Assembly (NCBI GenBank): GCA_014218235.1
Contig: CM024755.1
Coordinates: forward strand, 166,649,941 to 166,713,940
DNA: 64,000 nucleotides
Source: Colocasia esculenta
Taxonomy: Eukaryota; Streptophyta; Magnoliopsida; Alismatales; Araceae
Direction: 5' to 3'
Positions within the stretch are counted from its first letter, which is position 1. Every line of letters starts with the position of its first letter. The translations under genes and the position numbers were made by a program. The notes under the pieces were generated by a model. That model worked only from the letters and a program-made list of their open reading frames with translations. It was not told the DNA's origin and ran no database searches. Below are positions 1 to 10,450 of the stretch, piece by piece.

Positions 1-565
1 CATAATTTGAAGATCTCTCCCTCCATTAGAGAGTCTTGGCCATCAAGCAACCTCCATGGGTGGGTAGGCACGAATTTGGGTTACCGAAATGTGCATGATT
101 GCATCTCAATTCAACTCTAATTGCCTTTTTTCTAATTTCAGCTTATTTAAGTTACGAATTTCCATACATTTCCTTGATTCATTTGATTTTTGGGTCATAT
201 GTGGTCCATTGGCCCAATTAAGCTATTGGGTCATTAATATATAATGTTGGAAGTCTCTCCAACACTTTTATTTAATTTTTGGTTGCGTCGTATTTCCGTG
301 TTAACGGTTTTTCGACTTGTTTTCTAATTTGGATAATCGGTCACCATGTGATGTACACCTGGTTAAATCAAATTTTTGTCGCATGAATTTATTCGTGGAA
401 CATTTAGGAATAATGTGTGGGGTTGATTTATAATTTTTACGGATTTTCTGATGTATTTAGCACATACGATAATGATTCGTATGTTTTAAATACTTTGATA
501 TTATGGAAATTATTTATTTCCATTTATTTGAATTTTTATATAGTTAAAATTTCTGGGGTGCTACA
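1..565 (+). mobile_element. 3' end of an LTR from an unidentified (probably Ty3/gypsy) element
   Basis: The segment ends at GGGGTGCTACA, a form common at the 3' end of plant gypsy LTRs. Directly after it the sequence becomes Sirevirus-A LTR, at a point internal to that LTR. No coding sequence is visible. I infer that another LTR element, or a solo LTR, inserted in the Sirevirus-A 5' LTR and that the window opens inside it. Its start, its internal region and the matching target-site duplication lie outside the window, so family and full extent cannot be given. Confidence 0.45.
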
Positions 566-929
566 AGGGTGTTTAGAGTCGTCGTGCTCCAGTGTGAGTT
601 GTACTCTTTTGAGTAGTGGTGCTTCACTGTGTGAGGGGTGGATGTAGAAATCACTGGTGTGATTTTCGAACTACCTAAAAATCCTTTGTGCAATGGTTTG
701 ATCTGCTTGTCTGCGATAGATGCTTGCATAGGATTTCGCTTTCACACTAAGTGTTTAATTGCTTCACACATCATCTACACACACCCACACTTTAGATCAG
801 TAAATTGTTTGTCTGAATTGATCTCTGATTCGAAGTAATTTTGAATTGCTTAAGCTTTCGCAGTAATTGGTGTCAGATCTATTCAACCCCCCCTTTTAGA
901 TCTAATCCATCCACCTATTCGATCCTACA
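566..929 (+). repeat. Sirevirus-A 5' LTR, 3' part only
   Basis: About 364 bases match 10087-10450 with scattered substitutions, ending in CCTACA where the 3' copy ends CCAACA. The first ~1.48 kb of the LTR is missing here because the unidentified element at 1-565 occupies that position. It retains one unit of the GAG...CTC hairpin array and the TACTC-TTTT-GAGTA hairpin. Confidence 0.85.
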
Positions 930-930
930 A

Positions 931-942
931 TTTGTATCAGAG
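931..942 (+). promoter_or_regulatory. Primer-binding site of Sirevirus-A (tRNA-iMet type)
   Basis: TTTGTATCAGAG directly follows the 5' LTR. It resembles TGGTATCAGAGC, the complement of the 3' end of plant initiator tRNA-Met, with a changed start. The intact versions at 11707 and 42570 support the call. Confidence 0.75.
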
Positions 943-1044
943 AAGGTTAATATCTGCTTCTGTTCTGATTTGATTGCTTTTGTTTGATCTTTGTGTTAAT
1001 TGCTTGAATTGTTTGCTTACTCTTTCACTATTTCATTTTGATTG

Positions 1045-3319
1045 ATGGATTCTCGAGGATTTGTAGCTGAGGGCCATTCCATTAATAGACCACCATTTTT
1101 TGATGGGTCTGATTACTCCTATTGGAAGAATCACATGCAAGTTTTTCTTAGGGCTCAAAACTATAAAATCTGGAGGATAGTTGAAGTGGGTCCTTATGAA
1201 AATCATGGAGATGAGGAGAATTGGACTAGAGAGTAGATTAGGAAAGCTACTCTTAATTACAGTGCCATGAATATGCTTCAGTGTGCTATCCACCCTAAAG
1301 AATATTCAAGAATATCCATGTGTAAATCATCTAAAGAAATGTGGGATAAACTTGAATTAATGTATGTGAGAACATCTCAAGTTAGGGAAACCAAAGCAAA
1401 CATACTTGTTTCTGAATATGAATTGTTTATGATGAAATCTGATGAATCAATATCTGAAATGTTTGCTAGGTTTATGACAATTGTCAATGGACTGAAGGCA
1501 CTGGGTAAGGAATACACTGATGCTGATCTGGTAAGAAAAATTTTGCATTCTTTATCATCTATCTGGCACACAAAGGCTACAGTGATTGAAGATTCTAAGG
1601 ATTTATCTAAAATCTCTTTGGATGAACTCATAGGATCTTTAATGACTTATGAAATAAATCTGAAAAGAAGTAAAGAACATATGCTTAAAGCTAAACCAGT
1701 AGCACTTAAGGCTTCATCAATCAGCAAAGAGAAAAATCAAGAAAAATCAAGTTCTGATGAGTCTGAGTCCAATGAGGATGAACTTGCCCTCATGACTAAG
1801 CAATTCAGAAAATTTTAAAATCAAGAAGAGGAAAATTCAATGGAAAGAAAAAATATTCATCTGGTAAAAGGAATGCTTCTTCTTCAAGTTTTAATGCTGG
1901 TAGAAATCAAAAAAATGATGAAGGTATTATTTGCTACAGGTGCCACAAGGCAGGACACATAAAGGGTGAGTGTCCTGAGATGAAAAAGGACAAATACAAG
2001 AAGAACAGCAAATTGAAGAAGCCAAAAGCTATGATAGCAACTTGGTCAGATGAAAACCAAACTGAGGATGAAGAGGAGAACTCCTCAAGTTTAGTAAATG
2101 AGGAGTTATGGTTTATGGCCAATAGCAGTGATGGAAAGGTAAGTTCTTCTTTTGAACAATATGCTATTGATGATTGGCAAGATGTATATGCTGAGTTGGT
2201 TGAAAAATATTCTGAAATAAGAAAAGAAAATAAATATCTGAAAAAGAAAATTGAAAATTTCATGCTTGATACTTCCTTAAATAGAAGAATTTCTGAAGTG
2301 AAAAATGAAATATCTGAACTTAATGAAGAAAAAGAAGACCTTCTGAATGAAATTGATGAATTTAAAATTGCATCTCAAAAGGCCAACAATGATTTTGAAA
2401 AGCTTTCTGAAAGGATGGAATTGTAACAAAAAGAAAAGCAACAAGTCATTGATGAAATTCAGAAACTTAAGAAGTTGTTGGGTGAAAAGGAACAAGTGAT
2501 AAAAAATTTTACAAATGGAAAAGAAAATCTTGATGCATTGTTAGGACTTAGAATGAATGAAGAAAAACATGGACTATGATTCACCCCAGAAAAATTATTG
2601 AACAATAAATCTGGTGAAAAGAAAGAAAAATCTTCAAAAATGCCTTTGAAAAAATTTGTCAAAAGTACTATGAAATAAATATAAATAAACAAGTGTCAAA
2701 GAAAATATTTGAAATAATCAAAAACCAAAATAAAAAGAAAATGTCTAATCAGAAGAAACGAAATAGGTCGACACATGCTGTTGACAGGTCGACATCAGTT
2801 GACCATAAGTTGAAATCTGTGGCCACTGAGTCGACTCTACCTCAACATAGGTCGACCTATCCACTTCTGAACAATAAAAGAATCTTTCACAAAAATTTAA
2901 ATAAAAATCTAAAAAATTATAAAAACACAAAAACACATTTTCATGATGATTATTGGAAATCCAGAATATCATATCGATCCAATTGGACCAATTCTTGGAA
3001 TCAATGGTATCATAATCCTCATTGGAACCATTCACAGTCTTTCTATCCAAGATTTCCAAGATATCAACAGAATTTTTGGTATGGATTTCCATACATGAAC
3101 AATCACACCACAATGCATAATTTCCCTGCGCATGAAAGGAAAAATATTGGTATTTTCATTCCAAATCAGAATGTTAAAATGCTCAAAAGGGAAATCATTT
3201 CTGAAACAAAACAAAAACCAAAAACAACTCAAATATGGATCAGAAAAGACTTATTGTTTTTGCTCAAACAAACTGATGGTCCCAACAATGTTTGGGTGCC
3301 AAAATCTTTTCTTCTCTGA
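1045..3319 (+). pseudogene. gag: gag of Sirevirus-A, broken
   Basis: The start codon at 1045 opens a Gag N-terminus of the copia UBN2/retrotran_gag type; NRPPFFDGSDYSYWK parallels NRPPLFDGEDYTYWK of the young element. An in-frame TAG at 1234 interrupts it; the frame continues to 1818. A frameshift then leads to a CCHC zinc knuckle (CYRCHKAGHIKGECP) near 1935, followed by a Lys/Glu-rich coiled-coil region to 2426, where a TAA stops it. More stops and a frame change precede the last open part (2693-3319), which ends in WVPKS as in the young copy. Positions 2767-2860 hold four GTCGAC sites coding a RST/VD-rich stretch absent from the young element. Capsid/nucleocapsid role by family; not functional. 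Confidence 0.87.
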
Positions 3320-3333
3320 TCTGATTTATGTAG

Positions 3334-5181
3334 GAAGGTCGTGCACCCAGCTCCAATGTGTGGTTTCTTGACAGTGGGTGTTCACGACACATGACAAGAG
3401 ACAGAATAAAATTTTTAGTTCTGATTGAAAAGGAAGGAGGATCTGTCACATTTGAAGGTAAAAATAAAGGGAAAATCATTGGATCTGGAAAGGTTGGTAA
3501 ATCCTCCACAAATTCAATTGAAATATTCTATTAGTTAATGGTTTAGACTACAATCTTTTGAGTATAAGCCAATTGTGTGACAAAGGTCACAAGGTTGTTT
3601 TTGAATCTGATTTCTGCAAAATAATTGATTCTTCAACTGAAAAAATAAATTCTTTGGTAAAAGAGAAAACAATGTCTATATGATCAATCTTGATAAAAAC
3701 TTTGCTGAAAATATTTGTTTGGTGGCAAATAAAAATGAAATTGCATGGACATGGCACAAAAGACTTGGTTATGCAAGTTTCAACACAATAAATAAACTCT
3801 TAAGGCTAAATTTGGTTAAAATACTTCCTGAATCTTTTCCAAATGTTGAAAATCAACTTTGTGGGATATGTGCTCAAGGAAAACAAACCAGAAAATCTTT
3901 TAAAATTTTCAATGATGTACTCACTTCTAAGCCACTAGAACTACTTCATATGGACCTTTTTGGGCCAACAAGAATTTTTAGTCTTAGTGGTAAAATATAT
4001 GGAATTGTCATCATTGATGATTTTACTAGATACACTTGGGTCATCTTTCTATCCCACAAAAGTGATACTCGTTTAGAATTCGGGAATTTCTGCACCACAG
4101 CCTTAATGGGTTTTTCACATAAAATCAAATCCATTTTGACTGATCATGGGGGAGAATTTGAAAACAAATTTTTTTTGATTTATATGCTGAAGTGAACATT
4201 TTTCACAGATTCTCTTCTCCAAGAACTCCAGAACAAAATGGAGTTGTGGAAATGAAGAATAGAACTCTTGTGAAAATGGCTAGATCCATGCTTCTGGAAA
4301 GTAAATTACCCAAATCCTTCTAGGCTGAAGCTGTGAACACAGCAAATCACATCCTGAACAGAGCATTAGTCAGACCAAAAATTATAAAAACCCCTTATGA
4401 ACTTTTGAAAAACAAAAAGTCAACTCTGTCTTATTTTAAAATCTTTGGTTGCAAGTGTTTTGTGCATAACAACAATAAAGAAAATGTTGATAAATTTGAT
4501 GCCAAAAGTCTTGAAGCCAATTTTCTTGGCTATTCAAAAATTTCTAGAGCTTTTAGAATTTACATTCTCAAGAATAAAACTGTGGAAGAATCTTCACATG
4601 TAGTTTTTGATGAAAACTCATATCAAACTGATGACTCTACATCTTGCAGGGTTCCTCAAATTAATGAAGAGGATGACTTCGTTGTCGAATCTTCACCAAA
4701 TGTTGAAGAGGATGAAGATCCATTTGAAAATCTAGACAATCAATCACCTACCACAACTGGTTCAGGTAATATTGCTCCAGAACTGAATGCATCCCAAGAG
4801 GTAATTCCTGAAAACAGATTTTTAAGAGATCATCCAATTGAGAATGTAGTTGGTAATGTGCATGATAGAGTTAGAACTAGATCATCATTTCTGAATGTAA
4901 TAAATGAAGACCCTCTGGCACTAATTTCCCAAATTGAACCTAAGTCTATTGATGAAGCTCTAACTAGTGAGGATTGGGTCAATGCAATGCATGATGAACT
5001 TCATCAATTTGATAGAAATCAAGTGTGGAAATTAGTACCTAGACCTAGTGACCAATCTGTTATTGGCACTAGATGGGTGTTCAGAAATAAATTGAATGAA
5101 AATAGATAGGTTGTTAGGAATAAAGCTAGACTAGTTGCCAAGGGATACAATCAGGAATTTGGAATTGATTTTGAAGAATCA
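3334..5181 (+). pseudogene. pol: pol of Sirevirus-A, first part: protease, integrase, start of RT
   Basis: The protease motif FLDSGCSRHMT lies at ~3366. A GAG-pre-integrase HHCC finger follows (HKRLGY...CGICAQGK, ~3755-3885). The integrase core has MDLFGP (~3950), TDHGGEFEN (~4139) and NGVVEMKNR (~4240), which are the D, D and E positions of the DDE triad, followed by the copia integrase C-terminus. RT begins at VWKLVPRPSDQSVIGTRWVF (~5023). Lesions include frame changes between 3400 and 3680 and near 4190, a TAG at 4321 and a TAG at 5107. The reading stops making RT sense at ~5181, where an inverted RT segment starts. Replication enzyme by family; not functional. Confidence 0.9.
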
Positions 5182-5330
5182 TAATCAGGATATTTTTTAT
5201 TTTCAAATCCGGGAGGTTGTTCTACATAAATATTTTCTTTGATGTATCCATTCAAGAAAGCACTTTTCACATCCATTTGATAAACTTTAAATTTTAGGGA
5301 TGATGCAAAATCAAGAAATATTCTCACCTT
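5182..5330 (-). pseudogene. Inverted internal fragment of Sirevirus-A reverse transcriptase
   Basis: On the minus strand this reads as the conserved copia RT block with YQMDVKSAFLNGYIKENIYV, then EQPPGFENKKYPDY. That is exactly the part missing between the RT halves on the plus strand. The order therefore fits an in-place inversion of ~150 bases, with the flanking YAPVARLEA-type stretch lost. It lies beside a foreign insertion at 5331-6042. Confidence 0.85.
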
Positions 5331-6042
5331 GTGGAGGTCTGAGGTGGCCGTGCATGTGGTGAGACGTTGCTTCTCACGTGGTTGCTTGGTGTCTCTCATG
5401 GTGACATCTGGTTGTTCCTTCCCGACCTTGTGGAGGTTTGGGATGTTGGTGCTTGTGTCGTGAGACTTTGGTCTCATGGTCGCTCCGGGTTTCGTGAGCT
5501 TCTTTGTCTCGGCGGGTGTGTGCCGAGGGTTTTCTTCCGCATTGTGTTTGAGTCCGCTGGTTCTGCGGGAGTCATGTTGGGCCCGACCCTGATTGTGGGT
5601 CGTGGCATTTCTCTTTTCCGCTGCTTTTGTAGTACTCTGTGGTAGGCGTTTCTCGCTTTACTGCTTTGTAGAGTAGTTTGCTTCCGCTTTTGTTGGAGTT
5701 CATACTGCTCTGGCTGGTAAGGGACTGGTTATCCCTATTGAGCCTTGTTCGCGAGGCTCACCCCCCTACTCTCTTCAGGTAGGGACTCGCTGTCGCAGGA
5801 GTTCACCGCCAGACGGTCGTGGTGGCGGTTTGTGGCGCCGTGCATTGCCAACAGTGTGAGTTGTGAGCGTGAGCACTTGTAGCGTGAGTTGAGAGTGGCT
5901 TTTTTGCAAGTCCTCGGGGTATGCCCTTTAAGGACTGCACCTTTCTTTCTATACCTGTACTTTTATTTGGGACATGTTGTACATAATTTCTTTATTAAAT
6001 GTACGAACTTTTTTGTTATAGTTATTTGAATTCATTGCTTAT
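5331..6042. mobile_element. LTR-like insertion inside Sirevirus-A RT
   Basis: About 710 bases without retroelement coding separate the inverted RT block from the resumed RT. Around 5735-5800 the order GTTATCCC-TATTGAGCC-GCGAGGCTCACCCC-TTCAGGT parallels the Tekay LTR near 11264-11320, so it is probably a fragment of a gypsy LTR. An imperfect ~97-base duplication starts with ACCTTGTGGAGGT at ~5333 and ~5430. I could not fix clean TG/CA ends or a target-site duplication. Confidence 0.5.
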
Positions 6043-7138
6043 CAATAAGGCTCTTTATGGTCTTAAGCAAGCTCCAAGAGCTTGGTATGACCGTTTGAGC
6101 TCATTTTTGTTGAATAAAGGTTACACAAGAGGTAACGTGGACCAAACCTTGTTTACAAGAATTGTCAATAATCAAATCATTATTGTCCAAATTTATGTTG
6201 ATGACATAATTTTTGGGTCTGCAAATAAAAAATTGTGTACTGAATTTGTTGATCACATGAAAATCAAATTTGAAATGAGTTTGATGGGAGACTTACAATT
6301 CTTTTTAGGATTGCAGGTACATCAAACCAGCCCTTCATAAGTCAAACAAAGTATGTGAAAGAACTTTTGAAAAGATTTGACATTCAGCACCTCAAGCACT
6401 CAAGCACACCAATGACAATAAATGTAAGACTAGAAGAAGACTCATTTGGTAAGTCAGTAGATCCAAAGACCTACAGAGGTATGATTGGTTCTCTACTTTA
6501 CCTCACAACCTCTAGACCAGATATTCAGTATAGTGTGTGCATGTGTGCTAGGTTTCAAGTCAATCCTAAAGAAAGTCACATGTTAGCTGTCAAAAGGATT
6601 TTTAAATATCTTGTTGGAACATGTGAACTTGGAATTTGGTATCCTGCTGGTTGCAAGTTAGATTTAATTGCTTACTATGATGCTGATTATGCTGGTTGTA
6701 AGCTTGATAGAAAAAGTATTGGTGGCTTGTATTTATATCTAGGTGGATGCCTAATTTCATGGGCTTCTAAAAAGTAACATTCAGTAGCTCTATCCACTGC
6801 AGAAGCTGAATATGTTACGGCTGGTTGTTGTGGCATTCAAGTTCTTTGGGTGAAACATCAGCTCCTAGACTATAATCACAAATTGGGTTGTATTCCTATT
6901 TTTGTGTGATAACACTAGTGCTATTAATTTGTCTAAAAACTCAATTCAGCATTCACGAACAAAGCATATTGAAATAAGGCATCATTTGCTAAGGGATGAG
7001 GCCGCTAAGAAATCTTTTGAGCTTCACTTCATTGAAACTGAAAAACAAATTACAGATATTTTTACTAAGTCTCTTCCAGAAAACAAATTCTCATCTTTAA
7101 GAAGAGAACTTGGTTTGTGCAAATTTCCACATTCTTGA
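6043..7138 (+). pseudogene. pol: pol of Sirevirus-A, second part: RT C-terminus and RNase H
   Basis: RT resumes at NKALYGLKQAPRAWYDRLSS. The catalytic YVDDIIFGSA box is at ~6195. The RNase H domain follows, with YDADYAGCKLDRKS near 6675, ALSTAEAEYVTAG near 6785 and CDNTSAINLSKN near 6902. It ends in the copia C-terminal signature TDIFTKSLPENKFSSLRREL. Frame changes near 6340 and 6890 and a TAA at ~6775 (a conserved Gln/Lys position) break it. Two catalytic aspartates of RT are retained. Not functional. Confidence 0.9.
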
Positions 7139-8604
7139 TATCTTCTATCTCTTTTTACAAATAAAAGTCTTTCTGTTTTTACAAATAAATTCTCCACTCT
7201 CACATTGCATTGGCATTCTTGGTATATCAAATGGTGATTTGAAGAAAGACAAGTCAGGCTTGTCTGGACACTTTCACTATGCGTGAGTATATGTCTCCGT
7301 CAAGTATCAAGAGCCTTGTATGCAATTGTTGAGGGGGGGGGGGGGTCTTTGTCTTTCAATAAAACATTCTTGTTCATTCTATTTTCACTTTATTTCATTC
7401 CTATTTCTTCAATAATCTTCATGTTCACCTTGTGAGGGGGAGATACATGAAAGGGGGAGTCATTGTCACATTCCTTGACCTTACTTGTCTATCTTGAACC
7501 CTAAACTATCAGAATTTTTGAGTCATTGTGCTATTTTCTTATGAGAGAATTAAGACATTGAAACTAAACTCATTGTGTATTTAGTTTAATTTCAAAGATT
7601 CATTATTATTTCAAGTTAAGCAATCTTAATACCGAATGACTTTAAAATGACTTGCAAAACACTTGTAGGCACATGAGTGGCTTTACTATTTAACATGCGC
7701 ATGTTTAAGCTTCATTTTTACCACATGTTAAGAATAATTTTTCTAAATTCGTAGTCATGACTTTTCTGGTCAAAGCAAACATATTCTTGCAAAACATCAA
7801 AAGAAAATGATCAACAATCTGGAAAGATACAAACAGAGCTATGTAAATTCTTGAACCACTGAGTAACTGGGCCATTTCACCTAAAAAGTGATTTGTTTCG
7901 CGTCAAAAAGTGGAAATCAAAATTTTCAACTCTGTATAAGATAATGAAAGTTAAACCACTGAGTAATCAGGAGGTCTTGTATCTGATCAATGTGATCTCT
8001 TGCACTGAAAATTGAGATTTAACTAATTTATTCTTGTATTATTTCCCAGTTCAAAATGAAAGAAAATCAACTTGACAGGATGGAAAAGCTTAAGACCTTA
8101 ATAAAGTTCATATATATTGAGTTTAGACCTATTATTCTACATTGTGTTAAAATTAAAGCTCCTAACATCCTTGTTAAATACTTTTGCTTACTCATATAGG
8201 TCACTTTACTTCACATTTGCATCTTTATTTTAACTACATTCAGATCATTATATCTTGTAATACCTTGTGTTGAGTGTGTCTTTGTGATTAAACTTTGTTG
8301 CACAATAACCAAAACACAATAATTTCTCTCATTTGACAATATCACTTTGCCTCACTTATTTAGATTATTTCTGACAATTCATTTCCTACATTTCATTTCT
8401 TGATCTCCTACAATCTTTGTTTCTCTCTCTTATCTATCTTTTTGATGCTGTCAAAAAGGGGGAGAAAGTTCTTTAAAGGGGAGAAAGTTTCTTATGGGAG
8501 AAAGTTCAAAGGGTGAATATGGTCAAGGGGAGTTATTGCAGTCAAGGGAGTCAGACCATTGGGAGATTGTGCATATATTTTGTCATCATCAAAAAGGGGG
8601 AGAA
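7139..8604 (+). other. Non-coding 3' region of Sirevirus-A with repeated polypurine tracts
   Basis: There is no open frame of note. Purine tracts of the AAAGGGGGAGA type occur at ~7329 (a G13 run), ~7434, ~7451, ~8455, ~8475 and 8594. Several are preceded by TTTTTG...CAAAAA inverted repeats. Multiple polypurine-tract-like motifs upstream of the 3' LTR are a known Sirevirus feature. The third ORF of the young element is absent here. Confidence 0.75.
8592..8604 (+). promoter_or_regulatory. Polypurine tract of Sirevirus-A
   Basis: AAAAGGGGGAGAA lies directly before the 3' LTR start TGTTGG at 8605. It is the expected priming site for plus-strand DNA synthesis. Confidence 0.85.
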
Positions 8605-9118
8605 TGTTGGGTTGAGTAGGAGATGCTCGAGATATAATTACACTCTAGTGCATTTCAATTTAATATCTTGGGAGTCTCATCTCTTAAGCCGACTATCCTC
8701 TAAGAGTTTAATTCCGCTATACGAGAGGTCTTCTATGTAGGCTAATGGGTCACTTATGACGCTTTATTTGTGGATCCATATACACTTGCACTAAATAGAT
8801 TTGATCGATGTGGGTCGTTATCTAGAATGAGATAAGGATAGAAATCACCCATCTTCAATACTATATTTGAAACCTTTTAATGATGACTTTAATCATGACT
8901 AATTGACATCACTAATAATTTGATTTTGATGATGACATTTTATACATTTTGTACATATTAAAATGATGACTAATTAAACATGTTATACATTTTATACATA
9001 TCACAACAATACTTAAACAACATGTTTTTGATGTTTAATATCTCACATTTTAATGATAATATCTTGTATTAATGGTTTACACTTTATATTTTCAGGTTTA
9101 CACAAATTTGTCACAGTG

Positions 9119-9299
9119 GTGTCGACACAGTCCACCTGTGTGTCGACACTAGATGACTGTCCCAGAAGCATGTTCTGAGAGAAGCAACCAGTGGTGTCGA
9201 CACAGTCCACCTGTGTGTCGACACTAGATGACTGTCCCAGGAAGCAGTCAGAACATTTGAAGCCAGTGGTGTCGACACAGTCTGCCTGTGTGTCAACAC
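9119..9299 (+). repeat. 75-bp tandem repeat carrying GTGTCGACAC palindromes
   Basis: The perfect 10-bp palindrome GTGTCGACAC occurs at 9119, 9140, 9194, 9215 and 9269. A degenerate GTGTCAACAC is at 9290. Units repeat every 75 bases with two palindromes each. The block lies ~120 bases upstream of the TATA-like box, so it is in U3. Palindromic multicopy motifs in LTRs are known from Sireviruses; a role as transcription-factor sites is inference. Confidence 0.85.
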
Positions 9300-9418
9300 A
9301 CTTCGACTAAAAGCTCAAAAATAGGAATTTTTCTGGACACGTGGCTGCTTAGGAATCAAGGGATTTGACATAGATTTCCGTGCCCATGCACCCAAAGGCA
9401 CCTCATGGACATATGGGG

Positions 9419-9427
9419 CTATAAATA
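9419..9427 (+). promoter_or_regulatory. TATA-like box of the Sirevirus-A LTR
   Basis: CTATAAATA lies in the middle of the LTR, downstream of the palindrome cluster and upstream of the hairpin-rich leader. This is where a U3 promoter element is expected. Confidence 0.6.
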
Positions 9428-9927
9428 CCCATGATCCCCGTACTCCAAAGGCAAGCCAGCCAATACAACTCCCAGAAAAGCTTTTGGTAGCAAAAGGGGC
9501 TCTTCGAGGTCTTACTCCATCTCCAGAAGCTGCAGACCATCCTTTCAAGAGGAAGGACGTGGTAATCAAGGTCAATCTCTGAAGAGAAGTGTGATGTGCT
9601 GAGAAAGGGAGCAGATCCAACTAAAGAGCAGCAGCAGAAGAAGAATTTCTGGCAATTCAGATGCCATTGGAGCACAGCATCACAAATTGAAGGGGGTCTT
9701 CATCGAATTCTTTCAAGTCTCTTCAGTTCGAGCCTCTGCAAGACCTCTTCACCAAAGAACATCCAATTTACATTTATTTTACTCATTCCTCGGAGTGTTC
9801 TTCTCACTTTCGTCTGTGAGATCTGTGCATGAAGTTCTGTGCAGATTTCTATGTACGATTGAGTCTGTGAATCAGATCATTGCTAGAGGATCTGATTTCT
9901 TTTGTCTTTGATCTAGCTCTAGTTTGT

Positions 9928-10136
9928 GAGCCATCGAGCTCTTGTTTGTGAGTCATCGCACTCACTGTATGGTTTGAGCCGTTGTGCTCAATTTGGAGTC
10001 ATTGTGCTCCTGTTGTGGTTTGAGTCGTTGTGCTCAGTTTTTGGAGTCGTTGTGCTCCAGGTTGTGTGTTTGAGCCGTCGAGCTCAATGGTGTTTGGAGT
10101 CATCATGCTCCGGTGTGAGTTGTACTCTTTTGAGTA
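9928..10136 (+). repeat. Array of short hairpins in the Sirevirus-A LTR leader
   Basis: Eight imperfect units have a GAG...CTC core that can pair: 9928-9941, 9948-9965, 9974-9991, 9995-10010, 10021-10036, 10042-10059, 10070-10087 and 10096-10111. The flanking bases change in pairs (TT/AA, GT/AC, TG/CA, G/C). A ninth hairpin, TACTC-TTTT-GAGTA, lies at 10123-10136. Its place downstream of the TATA-like box puts it in the predicted RNA leader. Confidence 0.7.
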
Positions 10137-10450
10137 GTGGAGCCTCACAATGTGAGGGGTGGATGTAGTAATCACTGGTGTGATTTCCGAACCACCTAAA
10201 AATCCTTTGTGCAATGGTTTGATCTGCTTGTCTGCGCTAGATGCTTGCATAGGATTTCACTTTCACACTAAGTGTTTAATTGCTTCACACATCATCTACA
10301 CACACCCACACTTTAGATCAGTAAATTATTTGTCTTAATTGATCTCTGATTCGAAGTAATTTTGAATTGCTTAAGCTTCCGCAGTAATTAGTATCAGATC
10401 TATTCAACCGCCCCTTCTAGATCTGATCCATCCACCTATTCGATCCAACA

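Larger units (their letters stand above)
566..10450 (+). mobile_element. Sirevirus-A: old Ty1/copia retrotransposon, decayed
   Basis: Visible in order are the tail of the 5' LTR, a primer-binding site, gag, pol (protease, integrase, RT, RNase H), a long non-coding stretch with repeated polypurine tracts, and a full 3' LTR bounded by TGTTGG and CCAACA. Domain order protease-integrase-RT-RNase H makes it copia. The long gag with coiled-coil tail, the multiple AAAAAGGGGGAGA-like tracts and the palindrome-rich LTR are Sirevirus traits. By eye, about 20 mismatches separate the two LTR copies over ~360 bases, so the insertion is old. It lies inside the 5' LTR of the Tekay-like element: the base after its 3' LTR resumes sequence also found at 17465 onward. 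Unlike the young Sirevirus at 40534, it has no third ORF. Confidence 0.87.
8605..10450 (+). repeat. Sirevirus-A 3' LTR (complete, 1,846 bp)
   Basis: It is bounded by the inverted ends TGTTGG and CCAACA. It contains a palindrome cluster (9119-9299), a TATA-like CTATAAATA (9419-9427), a hairpin array (9928-10136) and a 3' part matching the 5' LTR remnant. After position 10450 the sequence is the Tekay-like LTR; 10451-10455 (CCACT) would be the right-hand target duplication. Confidence 0.9.
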
